From Deroplatys truncata (lineage: Eukaryota > Arthropoda > Insecta > Mantodea > Mantidae): a DNA stretch of 64,000 nt. The DNA is taken from the NCBI GenBank assembly GCA_030765065.1, contig CM060978.1, forward strand, positions 60,106,421 through 60,170,420, read 5' to 3'. The first letter of the stretch is position 1, and each line of letters starts with the position of its first letter. The notes under the pieces are model-generated. The model searched no databases and was not told the origin of the DNA. It saw only the letters and a program-made list of their open reading frames with translations. Of the stretch, positions 22,081 to 32,936 are shown one piece after another. Both the position numbers and the translations under genes were made by a program.

Positions 22081-23004
22081 TGAGGCAGTATTTTTAACAC
22101 CTAAATGATTTCAGTATAATTATATAATATATAAATTTAATAACACTCCGCCTAAAGCAATATGTGTATGCATCAAGATGTAAAAACTATATATTACAGT
22201 CATTATATATGTTTATATTATTGTATACATGTGTAATACTGTTATGTGAATGTATTACGTAATTTAATAATGTAGAAGCTGTGAGAATAATAGGTTTAAA
22301 GTTGCTAACAATGAGGTAACCTTGAGGCAATAATGAGTAAGCAAGTTTAATAATGCTACTAGTCATTATTGAAGTAACAATAATGTAAATATTGAGACAG
22401 TTTATAAATAGCCAATCAACAACCAGAAAAGCTTTAGTTAAATGAAGGTATTCTATTGGACTAGGATTAGCCAATCAGAAACTTAGGCGGTAGAAATTAG
22501 TTCAGTTGCTTGTAGACAGCGCTCATAACTGGACGAGTTGCTTGTAGACAGTGTTTCTATCTGGACGCGAGAAGTTTAATATGTATTCAGTGCGAGACAA
22601 AAATAGTTTACGTGTTTATAAAGTGCAAGTATTTAGTAAAAGAATGTTATAGATCTCTATATCAGGGAAGTGTTTTTTAAATTGTGTCAAGGATTAATAA
22701 AAAGGAGTGAATTAAAAATTATAATCTGTGTAAGCCTACATTCTTCAGCCGCACCACGTCTTGCAAAGAAATCCATGTCTCTAACAATAAATACTGACGC
22801 AGCCGAGGCAAACATAAATATAATGTTTAAAGAAACAGTAAAAATTACAAAGTTAATATTTTTTAAACATTAGGGGGCAAAGGATACCGGAAACTTTTTA
22901 TCATACGTGCGGTTGCTACTACTTCAAGTTTGGCTCCCCAATAGTGGAAATATAATACATCTTCAAACTGGCTTTCCATACTTAGCAGGAAACAGCCCAC
23001 TTCA
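22081..23004 (+). mobile_element. Solo LTR, family A, copy 2 (924 bp)
   Basis: Borders TGAGGCAGTATTTTTAACAC and ...AGCCCACTTCA. Perfect 4-bp flanking repeat GTAT at 22077-22080 and 23005-23008. Contains 'taacactccgcct', 'gttatgtgaatgtattacg', two 32-bp U3 units at 22505-22568, 'aataaaaaggagtga', 'actgacgcagccgaggcaaac' split by small changes, and 'ggcaaaggataccgg'. No internal region is present. Confidence 0.92.
22505..22568. repeat. 32-bp tandem duplication in LTR A
   Basis: Two units of 32 bp, each GTTGCTTGTAGACAG plus '...ct.ggacg', lie upstream of the presumed promoter. A3 and A6 also have two, A7 between two and three, and A1, A4 and A5 appear to have one. Confidence 0.75.
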
Positions 23005-23225
23005 GTATGTGGCTTAAGCCTCTCTACTACCCACCCTCATACATTAGCATATGCATGTTTAATACAAAGACATATTAGACACAATTAAAAACTTGAAGAA
23101 AAATCAAGACATATAAAGGAAGTAAAGATTCTTGTTTAAAAACCCGAGCATTTTTTAGAGAACAAATATTCCACATGCTGCATTACCTCAAGTCTCAAAA
23201 CATTTTTGTCACCGGAGTATGAAAT

Positions 23226-23600
23226 GTAATGGCTGAGAGAGCTGCGAGCCAGGCTGTTGCAGAAACGTGATTTAGTGTGTCAGCTAAATCAGCTTCATTC
23301 ACAACTCAGTTAACGCTGCATGTTACATAGGTACCTCTATCCCCCATTTTTTGATGTTTTTATTTTAAACTCAGGGATCTACGGAATGATGCATTCATTC
23401 ACACACAGGAAACGCAGTTAATGTCTATCAAGAACTATAGTCCAGCAACTGTTTGGGACATGTGCGAGGCAATAACTTGAAGTCTGGACTGTTTCATTCC
23501 TTATTTAGCATAAAGTTAAATGCAACAACTCTTAAATTTTTTAGTTTTACAGAATTGAAAGTATCGAAAAACTATCGAAGATTTATCTCAAGTATTAAGG
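23226..23600 (+). repeat. Repeat D right-half fragment
   Basis: Matches 4139-4500: 'aatggctgagag...gagccaggctgttgcag', 'cgtgatttagtgtgtcagc', 'taacgctgcatgttacata', 'ctatcaagaactata'. The terminal CCCATCTCTA end is lost. Confidence 0.7.
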
Positions 23601-24376
23601 GGACAAGGTACTCTGAAATGGTCAAAAAACACATTTTTTGTTTTATGATTTAATAAAATCTCTATTATTTCTAATTTCGGAAAGTATACACTTTTGGGGG
23701 TTAAGATGTTTTTAGGAAATTTAAATTCCATTGAAATGCTAGTCTGCATTCCTTTAAATCTGTCATACAACGCCCCTTTTTAGAACATTTTTGTATATTT
23801 CAACAACAAACGACTATATCATGACCAGCGAGCAGTTCAGCAATTAACAAAAGAGGCCAGGACCAAGAGAAGACAATCAAAAAAGCTGAAGCAATGCAGG
23901 AATGAAGGTGCAGATGATTATGATCCTGGAATTTACTGAACGGTGTCAGAATTTTAATGTTCAAACTTTAAGTTCAGTTTTCTCAAAACAACATTTTTGG
24001 GATACTTACGTACCTTTTTCTCAGAAGGTATGAGAGGTGGGGATATGAAATTTTCAGTACATGTACACAACACACACTTAAACGTTTTTAACCACAATTA
24101 TAATTTTATAATGTATATTAGTGATGTTAAGAAAGCAACAACGTTATTACAAATTTTCCACATTTTTACTTTTTTTACTTTGCAAATAATCTTCTTTTTC
24201 AATTTATAGTTAACTGATATACATAACTAAATAATTGAGATTCCGAAGATAGGTGATTATACCAAGAACAAACATGCAAAAGTGTGATTCTGTATTACAA
24301 GTAGTATCAGAGAAAAAGGTACATGAATTCACATGTTTTAAGAGTAAATTGTATTATTTTTCTGCTGAATGAAATA
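23601..24376. other. Unassigned AT-rich stretch
   Basis: No shared repeat. 23597-23620 ('ttaaggggacaaggtactc') resembles the start of 27072 ('ttaagggaacacagaaatg'), which may mark the ends of an undescribed element, but two partial starts are not enough. No protein motif. Confidence 0.35.
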
Positions 24377-25277
24377 ATTTTTACAGTCATTGTAAATGTT
24401 TATATTATTGTATACATGTAATAATGTTATGTGAATGTATTACGTAATTTAATTATGTAGGAGCTGTGAAAATAATAGGTTAAAAGTTGCTAACAATGAG
24501 GAAACGAGGTAACCTTGAGGCAATAATGAGTAAGAAAGTTTAATAATAATACATGTAATTCTTCGAGCAGCAATAATGTAGTTTTTGAGACAGTTTATAA
24601 AAAATAGCCAAACAACCAGAAAAAAGCTTAAGTTAAATAAAAGTATCCTATTGCATTAGGAATAGCCAATGAGAGACTTGAAATACAGAAATTTATAAAT
24701 TTAGGTGGTAGAAATCAATTCAGTTGTTTGTAGACAGCGATCATAACTGGACGCGTTGCTTGCAGACAGTGTTCCTAACAGGACGCGAGACACGTCCTTG
24801 AGAAATTTAATACGTATTCAGTGTGAGATAAAAATAGTTTACGTGTTAAAAAGTGCAAGTAATTAATTAAAAGAATCTCACAGCTCTCTCTATATAGTGA
24901 AGTGTTATTTAAATCGTGTCAAGCATTAATAAAAGGAGTGAAGTAAAATTATAACCCGTGTAAGCCCTTCAGTCGCACCACAACCCTGTAAAGAGAAACA
25001 TGTCTCTAACAATAATACTGACGCAGCCGAGGCAAACATAAATATATAATATTTAAAGAAACAGACAAATTACAAAGTTAATATTTTTAAACATTTTTGG
25101 GGGGGGCAAAGGCCACCGGAAAGTACATTTGGGGCAAAGGCTACCGGAAACCAGGTGCTATACGTGCGGTTGCAATGAACTTCAAGTTCGGCTCCCGACA
25201 ATTGAAATATAATACAACAAACTTCAAATTGGCACCCAAAACGTGGGGCAAATAACGTAAAGATATTATCTACTTCA
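24377..25277 (+). mobile_element. Solo LTR, family A, copy 3, 5'-truncated
   Basis: The first ~80 bases of the LTR are missing; sequence starts at 'acagtcattgtaaatg'. It carries two U3 units (24719-24790), 'gcagccgaggcaaacat' and a short internal duplication of the 'ggcaaaggc.accggaaa' block. It ends '...gatattatctacttca'. The left border is lost, so no target duplication can be tested. Confidence 0.85.
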
Positions 25278-25279
25278 AA

Positions 25280-25910
25280 ACTATTAATATATAAGAGAAC
25301 ATGATGATTCAGGAGCTTTGCTTCAAATCCGGCAGACTTTCAGTTTAAATTTCTTAGATAAACTCCCTGTAACAGCTGACGGTAGCGGTTGTCAGCCTGT
25401 GTCACTCATACCCGGAAAGTTACACGACACAAAAACTACGAGAATGCAATTTAAACAAGGTAGTTGGTATCTAATGAAATCGAGGCGGCAGGTTGGAAGC
25501 TTTTGACCACATTGTAGTCAAATGCGGCTCATTCTACGGACACAATGCAAATTAACATGCGAGCTGAATCCGTAACGGACTCTATGAGTTAAGTTTAGCT
25601 CGCAGTTACATTCCATTACAGGCAACATGAATCTCCTGCATCCGTAACATGCATGCTTTCTCGTAAACTCAATTTCAACCCCCATAACTATGTCAACATA
25701 TGGGGGTTGCCATAAGATAACACGGCACTAAACGTTACCACCTGATAAATGCTACTTCCCAGCATTGCAGGGAGCGGAAGTCATCCTTTCTTGGGTAAGA
25801 AGAAATCATAAAACTCTACACATTATGTTCTTTGTTCATGTGAGTTACTATGACAACATGAAGTACGTTGTATTTGTCTAGGAACTGGTGTTTAATCTCA
25901 GGCGGCTAAG
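25280..25910. other. Unassigned stretch
   Basis: No shared repeat or domain. It includes a 62-codon open frame at 25318-25506 that resembles no known family. 25690-25720 contains a short palindrome around 'cccccat...atgggggtt'. Confidence 0.4.
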
Positions 25911-25914
25911 AAAA

Positions 25915-27001
25915 AATCTAATTTGTTGCACTCACATGACTGTCTACTTTTGTACAAACTATTTTTACAAACGCCTATTCTCTATCTAATTCATGATAAT
26001 CCAGATAAACATTTACAGAAACTATCGTATGCTAATTTTCTTGTAGGCGCAAGGGGAATTGGTAGGCTTTAAGCGATAGTCAAATATTTTAAGAGCTGGT
26101 TGCTATGTGGAGTATTCCATTCTCTTTGTATGTCCAGGACTTAAAAAAAAACAAGTACCAATTCCCATTTGTATTGGAAAATTCAAACAAATAACAAGGA
26201 ATATCTCGGAAATGGTTCACTCGACAAAAAAATGTATGGGACATAAATTGTGTGTTTTAACGAGATATACATTTTTGTGTAGTAAAATGTTGTCTATCTC
26301 TTACGGTTTGCCAGTTATAGAAAAGTGATTCAGAATGAAGAGGACTTTTAGGGATATTCCCATAGAAATCAAGATATGCATTTTATTTTCCATGAAAGTA
26401 TCTTAAGCATTTGATGTTCTAATCAAAATAGTTACTCATTTTTGAGAAAATCAAAATTTTCTAAAAATGTTGCATGCAAAGGTTAGTCTACTGAGGAGGG
26501 CTTTTCTTGAAAATCTTCATGTCGCATTTTGAAAAACGTTTCGTTTTTGAGTTATGCTGTTCACAGATATATACCAGGAGATGTTTCCAAAAATGCTTTA
26601 TTTATTTGGATTCAGAGTTTTATTTATGGAGGCTATTTCACTGTTATGGTCCTTAGCGTCCCATTCTATATTGGGCGTGAAAGACAGGAAATTTTGCTCA
26701 GAGGCCTCTATTCAGGCTTGAGGTTCTTTTACGTGCCGTAATAAATCTACGAACACGGATCCACCAGCTTTACTTCCTTCCGAAGGAGGCCTGCTAAGGA
26801 TTTCTACGTCTGAAAAAAGTCCATCGTCCTCCGCCGGGTTTGAACCCGCGTCCTCGGGAACTAGAGGCTAGCACTAGACCACGGAGGACGACATTTGGAT
26901 TCAGATCACTTCAAAACATGTATTTCTGGTGAAATCTCGGTATCAAATTTTTGAGTGGAACACAATACTTCTCCTACTTACTATACGTAGTAGTAGAAGT
27001 A
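25915..27001 (+). repeat. Family C repeat, plus, carrying a SINE
   Basis: Starts 'aatctaatttgttgcactcacatgac'-type and passes 'gcgatagtcaaatattttaag', 'aatggttcactcgac' and 'tacgtagtagtag' at the end. It is interrupted by a SINE at 26617-26892. The end is followed within five bases by the start of the next C unit ('gctgatgtgtggcattcac' at 27003), a head-to-tail junction. Confidence 0.85.
26617..26892 (-). repeat. tRNA-derived SINE (alpha family), full length, minus
   Basis: A perfect 13-bp target duplication ATTTGGATTCAGA flanks it at 26604-26616 and 26893-26905. On the minus strand the head reads 'ccgtggtctagtgctagcc' (A-box) and GCGGGTTCAAACCC (B-box). A body follows with 'acgtaaaagaacctcaagcctg' and 'tgggacgctaaggacc', then an ATAAATAAAA tail. 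Other copies: 46514-46777 and, truncated, 32700-32936. Confidence 0.92.
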
Positions 27002-27061
27002 AAAAGCTGATGTGTGGCATTCACATGACTTTCTCTGCTCACTCTTCTACAATTTATTTTA

Positions 27062-27730
27062 CAACTTCTAATTCTTAAGGGAACACAGAAATGCTATGTT
27101 AGCTATTTGGATAAAAAAATTATTTTTTTGGCGTTTTGGTCTAAAAAATGCATCATACTTTAGATTACATATCAGCGAAATTTTAATCCCCCTATGGCCG
27201 ATGTAACATATGTTTATAGGACATTTTAGCGCTGCGCCACTTAAATTAGAATGTGCTGATAAATTATGTGCCATTTTCTAAGTTCACATTTTTTTTTTTA
27301 TTTTCCGGTATTTAAAACCTATCTGCTCCCACAAACGTGTAGCTAGAGATCTTAAAATGTTTCACAATGCACTTCAGAATGTGAAAAATAAAATGTCTAG
27401 TTGAAATTTTGACATCTCTCATAGTTTATATTTTAAAAGTAATTTGCATAATCATGTGCGTTTTTTTATGACTTTTCCATTTTGGGCTACAAAATATTTT
27501 TTTAAATTAAAAATATCCACTTTGTAAAAATTTCCATCAGACTTGTTACAAAGGTATTAAGGAAATTAAATTAATTAATATCTCAAGAATGCAACTATAT
27601 ATGGACATAAAATTTTGTACAGACGCTTCTTTAATTGGTAGTAATACCTGTGCAAAAAATTAAATCCGTACTTTAGAAAATCACTTTTATCACTTCGGTG
27701 GCCCTTTGATCTCCTCAATAATAGAGACAA
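27062..27730. other. Unassigned AT-rich stretch
   Basis: Starts 'ttaagggaacacagaaatg' and ends near 'ggtggccctttgatc'. The ends look loosely inverted (AAGGG/CCCTT), which could be a TIR element, but the match is short and I see no second complete copy. Confidence 0.35.
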
Positions 27731-28576
27731 ACTTTCATTACAATTTCTTGTATTTATAAGAGTTATATACTAGGCTAAAGCGATAGAACACATTTTTAAG
27801 AAGCAGGTCGCTATATTATGACTTCAACATTTCATACTCATTGCATAAAAATGAGGAAAATCAGAAGTGTTACATTCACATATCCTTCTCTTCCCTCTAT
27901 TATTTATTAGTATTTATATAAATATTCTTACAAACTTTTTTTCTACTTCATTTTAATTGAGATATATCTTTGCAAAAATAGATACATTGCACATTTAGTT
28001 ACTAAAGTAATGACAGTGAAATTTTTAGGAACTGGATGCTAAATGCTGAACTTGAAATTTCATCTGTATCTATGCAAACTGAGAAACAACTGAATGTCAA
28101 AAGAATAACAAATGCATTGAATAATTCGAACCATTATATCAATATATCAATTTTATTGTCATTAAACAGTTATATAACTGCAATAGACATTGTCAGTATA
28201 TACAATAAAGTATAAATCAATAATACAATATAAACTACACCTTGTACAACTTTAAAGCAATAAAGTAAAAATTAAATATCAATGTCTGATACATTAGGAT
28301 CAATAAATTTATTAATAAAATAAAATGAAAAATCCACAACCTAAGAATTCAATCGCTTACAAAACATTTTATAAGGCAAAACATTTACAATTTCAGGTAG
28401 CTTATTAAAAAGTTTAATGTCAATATAGGAGTAACTTTGAGAAGTTTTCTTAAGTCTATGCTGAGGAATATCAATCATTTGACCATTTCGGGCATTATAC
28501 TAATGAATGTTGGATCTCATGTCATAGATATGTAGATTATGCTTCATAAAATCCAATACAGTATAAATATACAAAT

Positions 28577-28841
28577 TTATAACACCAAAATATTATATCT
28601 TGTAAAATAGGGTATACAATGTGTTTTAGTGGATACCTTAGCCATAATTCTTATACCTCTCTTTTGCACAAATAATAAATCTTGGATATATGAACTATTA
28701 TCCCAAAGTGAAATACCATAATTAATAATACTGTGAAAGTAAGCAAAATATGCAACACGCATATACTCAAAGGGTACACAATTGACTAAATTCCTCAACA
28801 AGAATACAACCCTTGCCAACTTTGTGCAAAAAATGTAATAT
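28577..28841 (-). pseudogene. LINE reverse transcriptase C-terminal part
   Basis: The frame reads LARVVFLLRNLVNCVPFEYM, then FAYFHSIINYGISLWDNSS, then a segment with LFVQKRGIRIMAKVSTKTHC and PYFTRYNILVL. This matches the thumb/C-terminal part of Jockey/CR1-type reverse transcriptases (the YxxLFHSxIxYGIxxWGNSS...QKRxIR pattern). It ends at a natural stop near 28577 and the 3' untranslated region follows. The frame is open over this stretch, but the upstream part is broken. Confidence 0.82.
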
Positions 28842-29329
28842 TGTGGCATGTGCACAGATTATAACTTTAGCGGCGCTCTCTGGTTACCCAAGGGAAGGTT
28901 GGCAGTTTATCCGAGGAGGGGCGTTTGAGGGGAAATAGTCTTTGGAGGGGATATGGCGTTAGGACGCCAAGCTTAACGAGTTTTTCAAGTAGAGTCAGTG
29001 TCTAGGCTTCGTGTTGTTCAGATGTAAGGATAGCTGCGCAACGATATGGCGTTCTCGTCCCGGCAGACACATGGGTAAGTTATTATAATAAATCTTCCAA
29101 TTAATCTTCTTCCTTGACTTTTTAATTATGGTAGTATAGAATCCTTGCCTCTCCCTTCAGCCAGGAATTATGTCAGTGTAAGAATATTTGTGAATTTAAC
29201 TTTAGCTGCGTCCCTTTTGTCGGTGCCTCTTAAATTAGTTTCCTTTGTCTGAATAACGATCCCTCTCTCAGCGAGTAGCTCTCCTCTGAAAGTTAAATAA
29301 TTAATTACAAATTATTAAGGTACGCGACA
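28842..29329 (+). repeat. 5' LTR (488 bp)
   Basis: Begins TGTGGCATGTGCACAGATTA and ends GGTACGCGACA. Contains 'attataac' close to the start and AATAAA at 29087-29092. Confidence 0.95.
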
Positions 29330-29332
29330 AAT

Positions 29333-29349
29333 TGGTGGAGGTGTCGGGC
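29333..29349 (+). promoter_or_regulatory. Candidate tRNA primer-binding site
   Basis: TGGTGGAGGTGTCGGGC is complementary to a tRNA 3' end ...GACACCTCCACCA, with T-arm-like CCC just inside. It lies three bases after the 5' LTR. Which tRNA is not decided here. Confidence 0.75.
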
Positions 29350-30574
29350 AATTAGTTTAATTTGTTTTGAGATTTTAAGTGCAAAATTTTTTTTTTCCCT
29401 CCAAATGTAACGGTTGTGCTCCACGTGGTCGTGAAAAATGTAAAGTTCTTTCTGGCTAAAGGGTAAGGATTTTTATACTTTTATTTGTGGTTCTCTTCTT
29501 CTAAATTTTGTTTCCATCATTTCTGAAAGTTTGGTGTCGAAATTTCAATTTTGAGTTCATTTTTGCATATTTCTTCATTGTCTGCCGGGTGACGCTAAAA
29601 CTTCTGACTCCATTTTCCCCTTGTTTTGACTTCACTTCCTTTAAATTATATCACTGTGTTCCGTTCTTTGTGCTGGTTATTTAAAAAAAAAAAAAGAAAA
29701 AATGTTTTTGTGAAATTTGAGAAGAAACGAGCGAGATAGTTGTTTCAAAATGTGCTCGTCACGTGTTGGCTATCCGTTTGCAAATCTTGTTTTCTGTGCA
29801 TATTCGCAGTGGTTTGGAAATGTATAACTTTATATTCCAGTGTTTGTGATTTCTAGCTATTTACTGCACTTTTCTGGGTCATTTTTCGAGTAACTTTTAT
29901 GTACGCACGTGTGTTGTGTAATTCTCGCGTGTCGTGCATTTCAGCAACAATTTTTAGCTTGTGAAACCAGTCTTCCTCAGCACGTGTTTTGGCGCGTTTC
30001 TTTGCGTGTGCATATCAGATTATATACATTTGATTTTAGAAAAAAAAAAGAAGTTTTGTGTGCTAGTTTAAATTACAAGTTTGTATTCTGCTCCTTTTGA
30101 GAATCTTCGCGGTGGTCACAGTAAGTGTGACGTAGTTTTTTTAAGTTCCAGTTTGAGGTTTCTCACTGCAGCTATCATTTTATTATCTTCCATATGTCCA
30201 TTCTGCTTAAAAAATCTTGGTATTGTGTCCAAGTGGCTTGTGTAGAACCACCCACAAACAGTTACGGCAGTTCATCACCCTTTTGCGCAGTGTAGTGTGT
30301 CTGTGAACTAAGGCAGCGTGGTGTGTGCGTGTGCGGGATGCCAAAGCTAGTGCATTAACAATATTACGTCGACTGCACTTACATCACTCTCGCTTCTCAT
30401 TATCGCCCAGCACCATTGTCGTCGGCTGGGTGCAACCACAAATATGTATTGCTCTTTTATTTTATATCACACATTTCTATGTCATTTTTTTTTTTTGGTA
30501 TGTCTTTCTTTTGTTTTTTTCCTGTATTTTGTACTTATGTTCTTTCTGTCGACGAGGACGTCGACTTGGGTGGC
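29350..30574 (+). other. Noncoding interior of the LTR element
   Basis: T- and G-rich sequence with runs (29391-29400, 29680-29700, 30488-30500). Its longest frames, such as 29909-30100 and 30325-30681, carry no retroelement motif; the latter runs into the 3' LTR. It may serve as packaging/leader RNA, by analogy with TRIM and LARD elements. Confidence 0.6.
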
Positions 30575-30584
30575 CAGGGGGAGA
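30575..30584 (+). promoter_or_regulatory. Polypurine tract
   Basis: The run 'cagggggagatg' ends directly at the 3' LTR border, the usual place for the plus-strand primer. Confidence 0.75.
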
Positions 30585-31072
30585 TGTGGCATGTGCACAG
30601 ATTATAACTTTAGCGGCGCTCTCTGGTTACCCAAGGGAAGGTTGGCAGTTTATCCGAGGAGGGGCGTTTGAGGGGAAATAGTCTTTGGAGGGGATATGGC
30701 GTTAGGACGCCAAGCTTAACGAGTTTTTCAAGTAGAGTCAGTGTCTAGGCTTCGTGTTGTTCAGATGTAAGGATAGCTGCGCAACGATATGGCGTTCTCG
30801 TCCCGGCAGACACATGGGTAAGTTATTATAATAAATCTTCCAATTAATCTTCTTCCTTGACTTTTTAATTATGGTAGTATAGAATCCTTGCCTCTCCCTT
30901 CAGCCAGGAATTATGTCAGTGTAAGAATATTTGTGAATTTAACTTTAGCTGCGTCCCTTTTGTCGGTGCCTCTTAAATTAGTTTCCTTTGTCTGAATAAC
31001 GATCCCTCTCTCAGCGAGTAGCTCTCCTCTGAAAGTTAAATAATTAATTACAAATTATTAAGGTACGCGACA
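30585..31072 (+). repeat. 3' LTR (488 bp)
   Basis: The same sequence as 28842-29329 by eye. Equal length and no visible difference imply a recent insertion. Confidence 0.95.
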
Positions 31073-31074
31073 AT

Positions 31075-31338
31075 ATGTGGCTCCCAAATTAAAAATCTAC
31101 CAATAAAAATGCTTAAAAAAGCTTTACATCAGTACAAAGATTCGGGACAACAAGGTTATTTAAAGTAAAAATTTTACTTTTTAGTTTTAGAATCATTAAG
31201 TAAAAAGTTATTTACTTAAAAACCACATTGTATTATTTTGAACCTGAGTTTCAAGATACTGTATATTTACATTATTTTGAACAAAAGTTGTATCAGCAGC
31301 AAATAATATGGTTTTAGATTCAGTATTGAATGGTAAAT
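31075..31338 (-). pseudogene. LINE reverse transcriptase catalytic-region fragment
   Basis: The minus strand reads INDLPFNTESKTILFAADTT, the INDLP...LFADDTT signature of LINE reverse transcriptases with one aspartate of the catalytic pair changed to alanine (AAD for ADD). Several stops follow. It belongs to the same LINE as 28577-28841, separated by the LTR element. Confidence 0.75.
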
Positions 31339-31849
31339 CATTAATAACAAATATCCTGGAAATTGTTGATGTAAAAAAAGCTATTTGAAATAATGTACAT
31401 TGTTGTGTTTTCGTCCATCGTTTAACGTTTACCAGTTATACAAGATTATATAAAATTTCTTCCAATGAAAAGGACTTCACTAGTTATTCTCAGAAAATTG
31501 TTATGTAAATATTTTTAAGATACAGTACTTCAATCAAAGTAGTTAGAGACATTTTTAAGAAAATAAACAATTTCAACTATTGCATGTAAAAGTTAGATTG
31601 GGTTTGGAATTTTCTAAAAGATTTCGTTGTAGCATTTTTGTAAGATATTAAACTTAAATAGCAAGTTTTATATTTAAATTACTTTTGTTTTTTGAGTTAT
31701 GTTGTTCACAGAAACACAAAACTTTTTCTAAAAATGCTTCTTTTGGGGTTTAGGGGGCCTCAAAATATATATTTCCGGCATCGATGTTTTAGGTAGACTA
31801 CAATTACTTCTAGTGAGAAAATAAAAACTAAAGCATTTTAAGTTCAAGC

Positions 31850-32399
31850 CAATATGGTTATCGCCAAAAAAATTGCTTGATATAAATACTGTGCTAAAAG
31901 GAGATCTACTGTATTTGTACTATTAAGATTTTGTCTATCTTTTACGGTTTACCAGCTATACAAAAACAATTTACAATGAATAGGACTTCACACGCATTCG
32001 CAAGAAATCCAGGATATGCATTTTGTCGTGCATATATCTTAAATCTATGGTATTAATAATAATTATTGCTAAATCAAAATTAACGTATACTTTTGCGTTT
32101 AAAGGATGTAGTTTAGGGTGTGGAATTTTCTTGAGAATCTTCGTGTTGCATCATTAGAAAAATATAATTTTTAGTGGAGCCAAAATTCAGTGAGCCTCAA
32201 AGCATGTATTTTCGGTAAAATCTCCACATTGAATTGTTGGTTGTAATACAATAGCACCACTTACCTACCACAGATAAGGTGGCACAGAAAGTAAAAGGTA
32301 TAAGCATTTGAAAATTCAAGCCTATAAGAGAGAATATCTCTGAAGTGGTTAATGCCACAACAAAACTTTACTTCACATAATGTGTTCTTTAACAAGATC
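31850..32399 (+). repeat. Family C repeats, plus, partial
   Basis: 'aagttcaagccaat...gttatcgccaaaaaaattgc', 'gagatctactgt...gtactattaagattttgtctatc' and 'gggtgtggaattttcttgagaatcttcgtg', then a shortened 3' end ('ataaggtggcacagaaagtaaaagg'). A new C start follows and is cut by mariner at 32402. Confidence 0.65.
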
Positions 32400-32699
32400 T
32401 ACTCGTGTTTTTAAAGTAAGTTTTAATATTTCGACGCTGGAGTCGGGATTATGAGCATGCGCGATCTATTCATTAGAAAGCAAACGCAACTATGAACGAT
32501 TGTCACTTAGTGTTTTCCTGTTGCTAGAGTGTTTCCAAATGTTCAAAATAATGGAACGATCCGCCGACTGGGAAAAGAGATCAGTGATTCGTTTTTTTGA
32601 ATGCAAGCAATGTTACGCCAGGAAATATTAATGGCCAATTGTGTGAGGTTTATGGGGAAACAGTAATGCATGACAATGCCCGGCCACACACGGCCAAAC

Positions 32700-32936
32700 A
32701 CCGACGGAGGGCGATGGATTTTTCGGGCGTAGAAATCCTTATCATAGCTTCCTTCGGAAGAGAAGTAAATCCGGTGGTCCCATGTGTAGATTCATGGCAC
32801 GTAAAACAACCTCAAGCCTGAAAAAGAGGCCTCTGAGCATAATTTCCGGTCTTTCACGTCCAATATAGAATGGCACGCTGGGGGCCATAGTAGTTAATGT
32901 GCGCTCATAAATAAAATTCAATTTATTTGTTACAGA
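32700..32936 (+). repeat. SINE alpha, 5'-truncated, plus
   Basis: Starts at the B-box end ('ccgacggagggcgatgg') and carries the same body ('cacgtaaaacaacctcaagcctg', 'ctttcacgtccaatatagaatgg'). Its end is 'ataaataaaattcaatttatttg'. The flanking repeat CAAACA (32694-32699 and 32937-32942) marks insertion in the mariner HDNARPH region. Confidence 0.82.

Larger units (their letters stand above)
28842..31072 (+). mobile_element. Recent LTR retrotransposon without coding capacity (2,231 bp)
   Basis: Two 488-bp direct repeats (28842-29329 and 30585-31072) read the same base for base by eye, both bordered TGTGGC...GCGACA. The 4-bp repeat ATAT flanks the whole at 28838-28841 and 31073-31076. A primer-binding-site candidate TGGTGGAGGTGTCGGGC begins three bases after the 5' LTR, and a purine run CAGGGGGAGA lies just before the 3' LTR. 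The 1,255-bp interior holds no gag, protease, reverse transcriptase or integrase motif. It is therefore a nonautonomous element (TRIM/LARD-like) that must have moved with enzymes made elsewhere. Orientation follows from PBS and PPT placement. Confidence 0.93.
28137..31338 (-). mobile_element. 5'-truncated LINE, minus, split by an LTR element
   Basis: Reverse-transcriptase sequence on the minus strand is followed by a noncoding 3' region (28576 down to 28137) and an AT-rich tail with TTGATATA-type repeats at 28137-28155. The short direct repeat CATTA at 28132-28136 and 31339-31343 may be the target duplication. The 5' end is truncated within the reverse transcriptase. The intact LTR retrotransposon 28842-31072 is inserted in it. 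Confidence 0.75.
27735..31830 (+). repeat. Family C repeat, plus, split by a LINE
   Basis: C sequence runs to 'gaataacaaatgcattgaataattcgaacca' (about 28131). It resumes at 31339 with 'cattaataacaaatatcctgg', matching the 'attcgaaccattaataacggatatctc' order of other copies. It continues to 'cacagaaacacaaaac' and 'aatatatatttccggc'. The LINE is thus an insertion in C. Confidence 0.75.

Noticed and set aside
30325-30681. 118-codon frame in the LTR element as a protein
   Set aside because: It runs through the purine tract into the 3' LTR, overlaps two other open frames and shows no retroelement motif.
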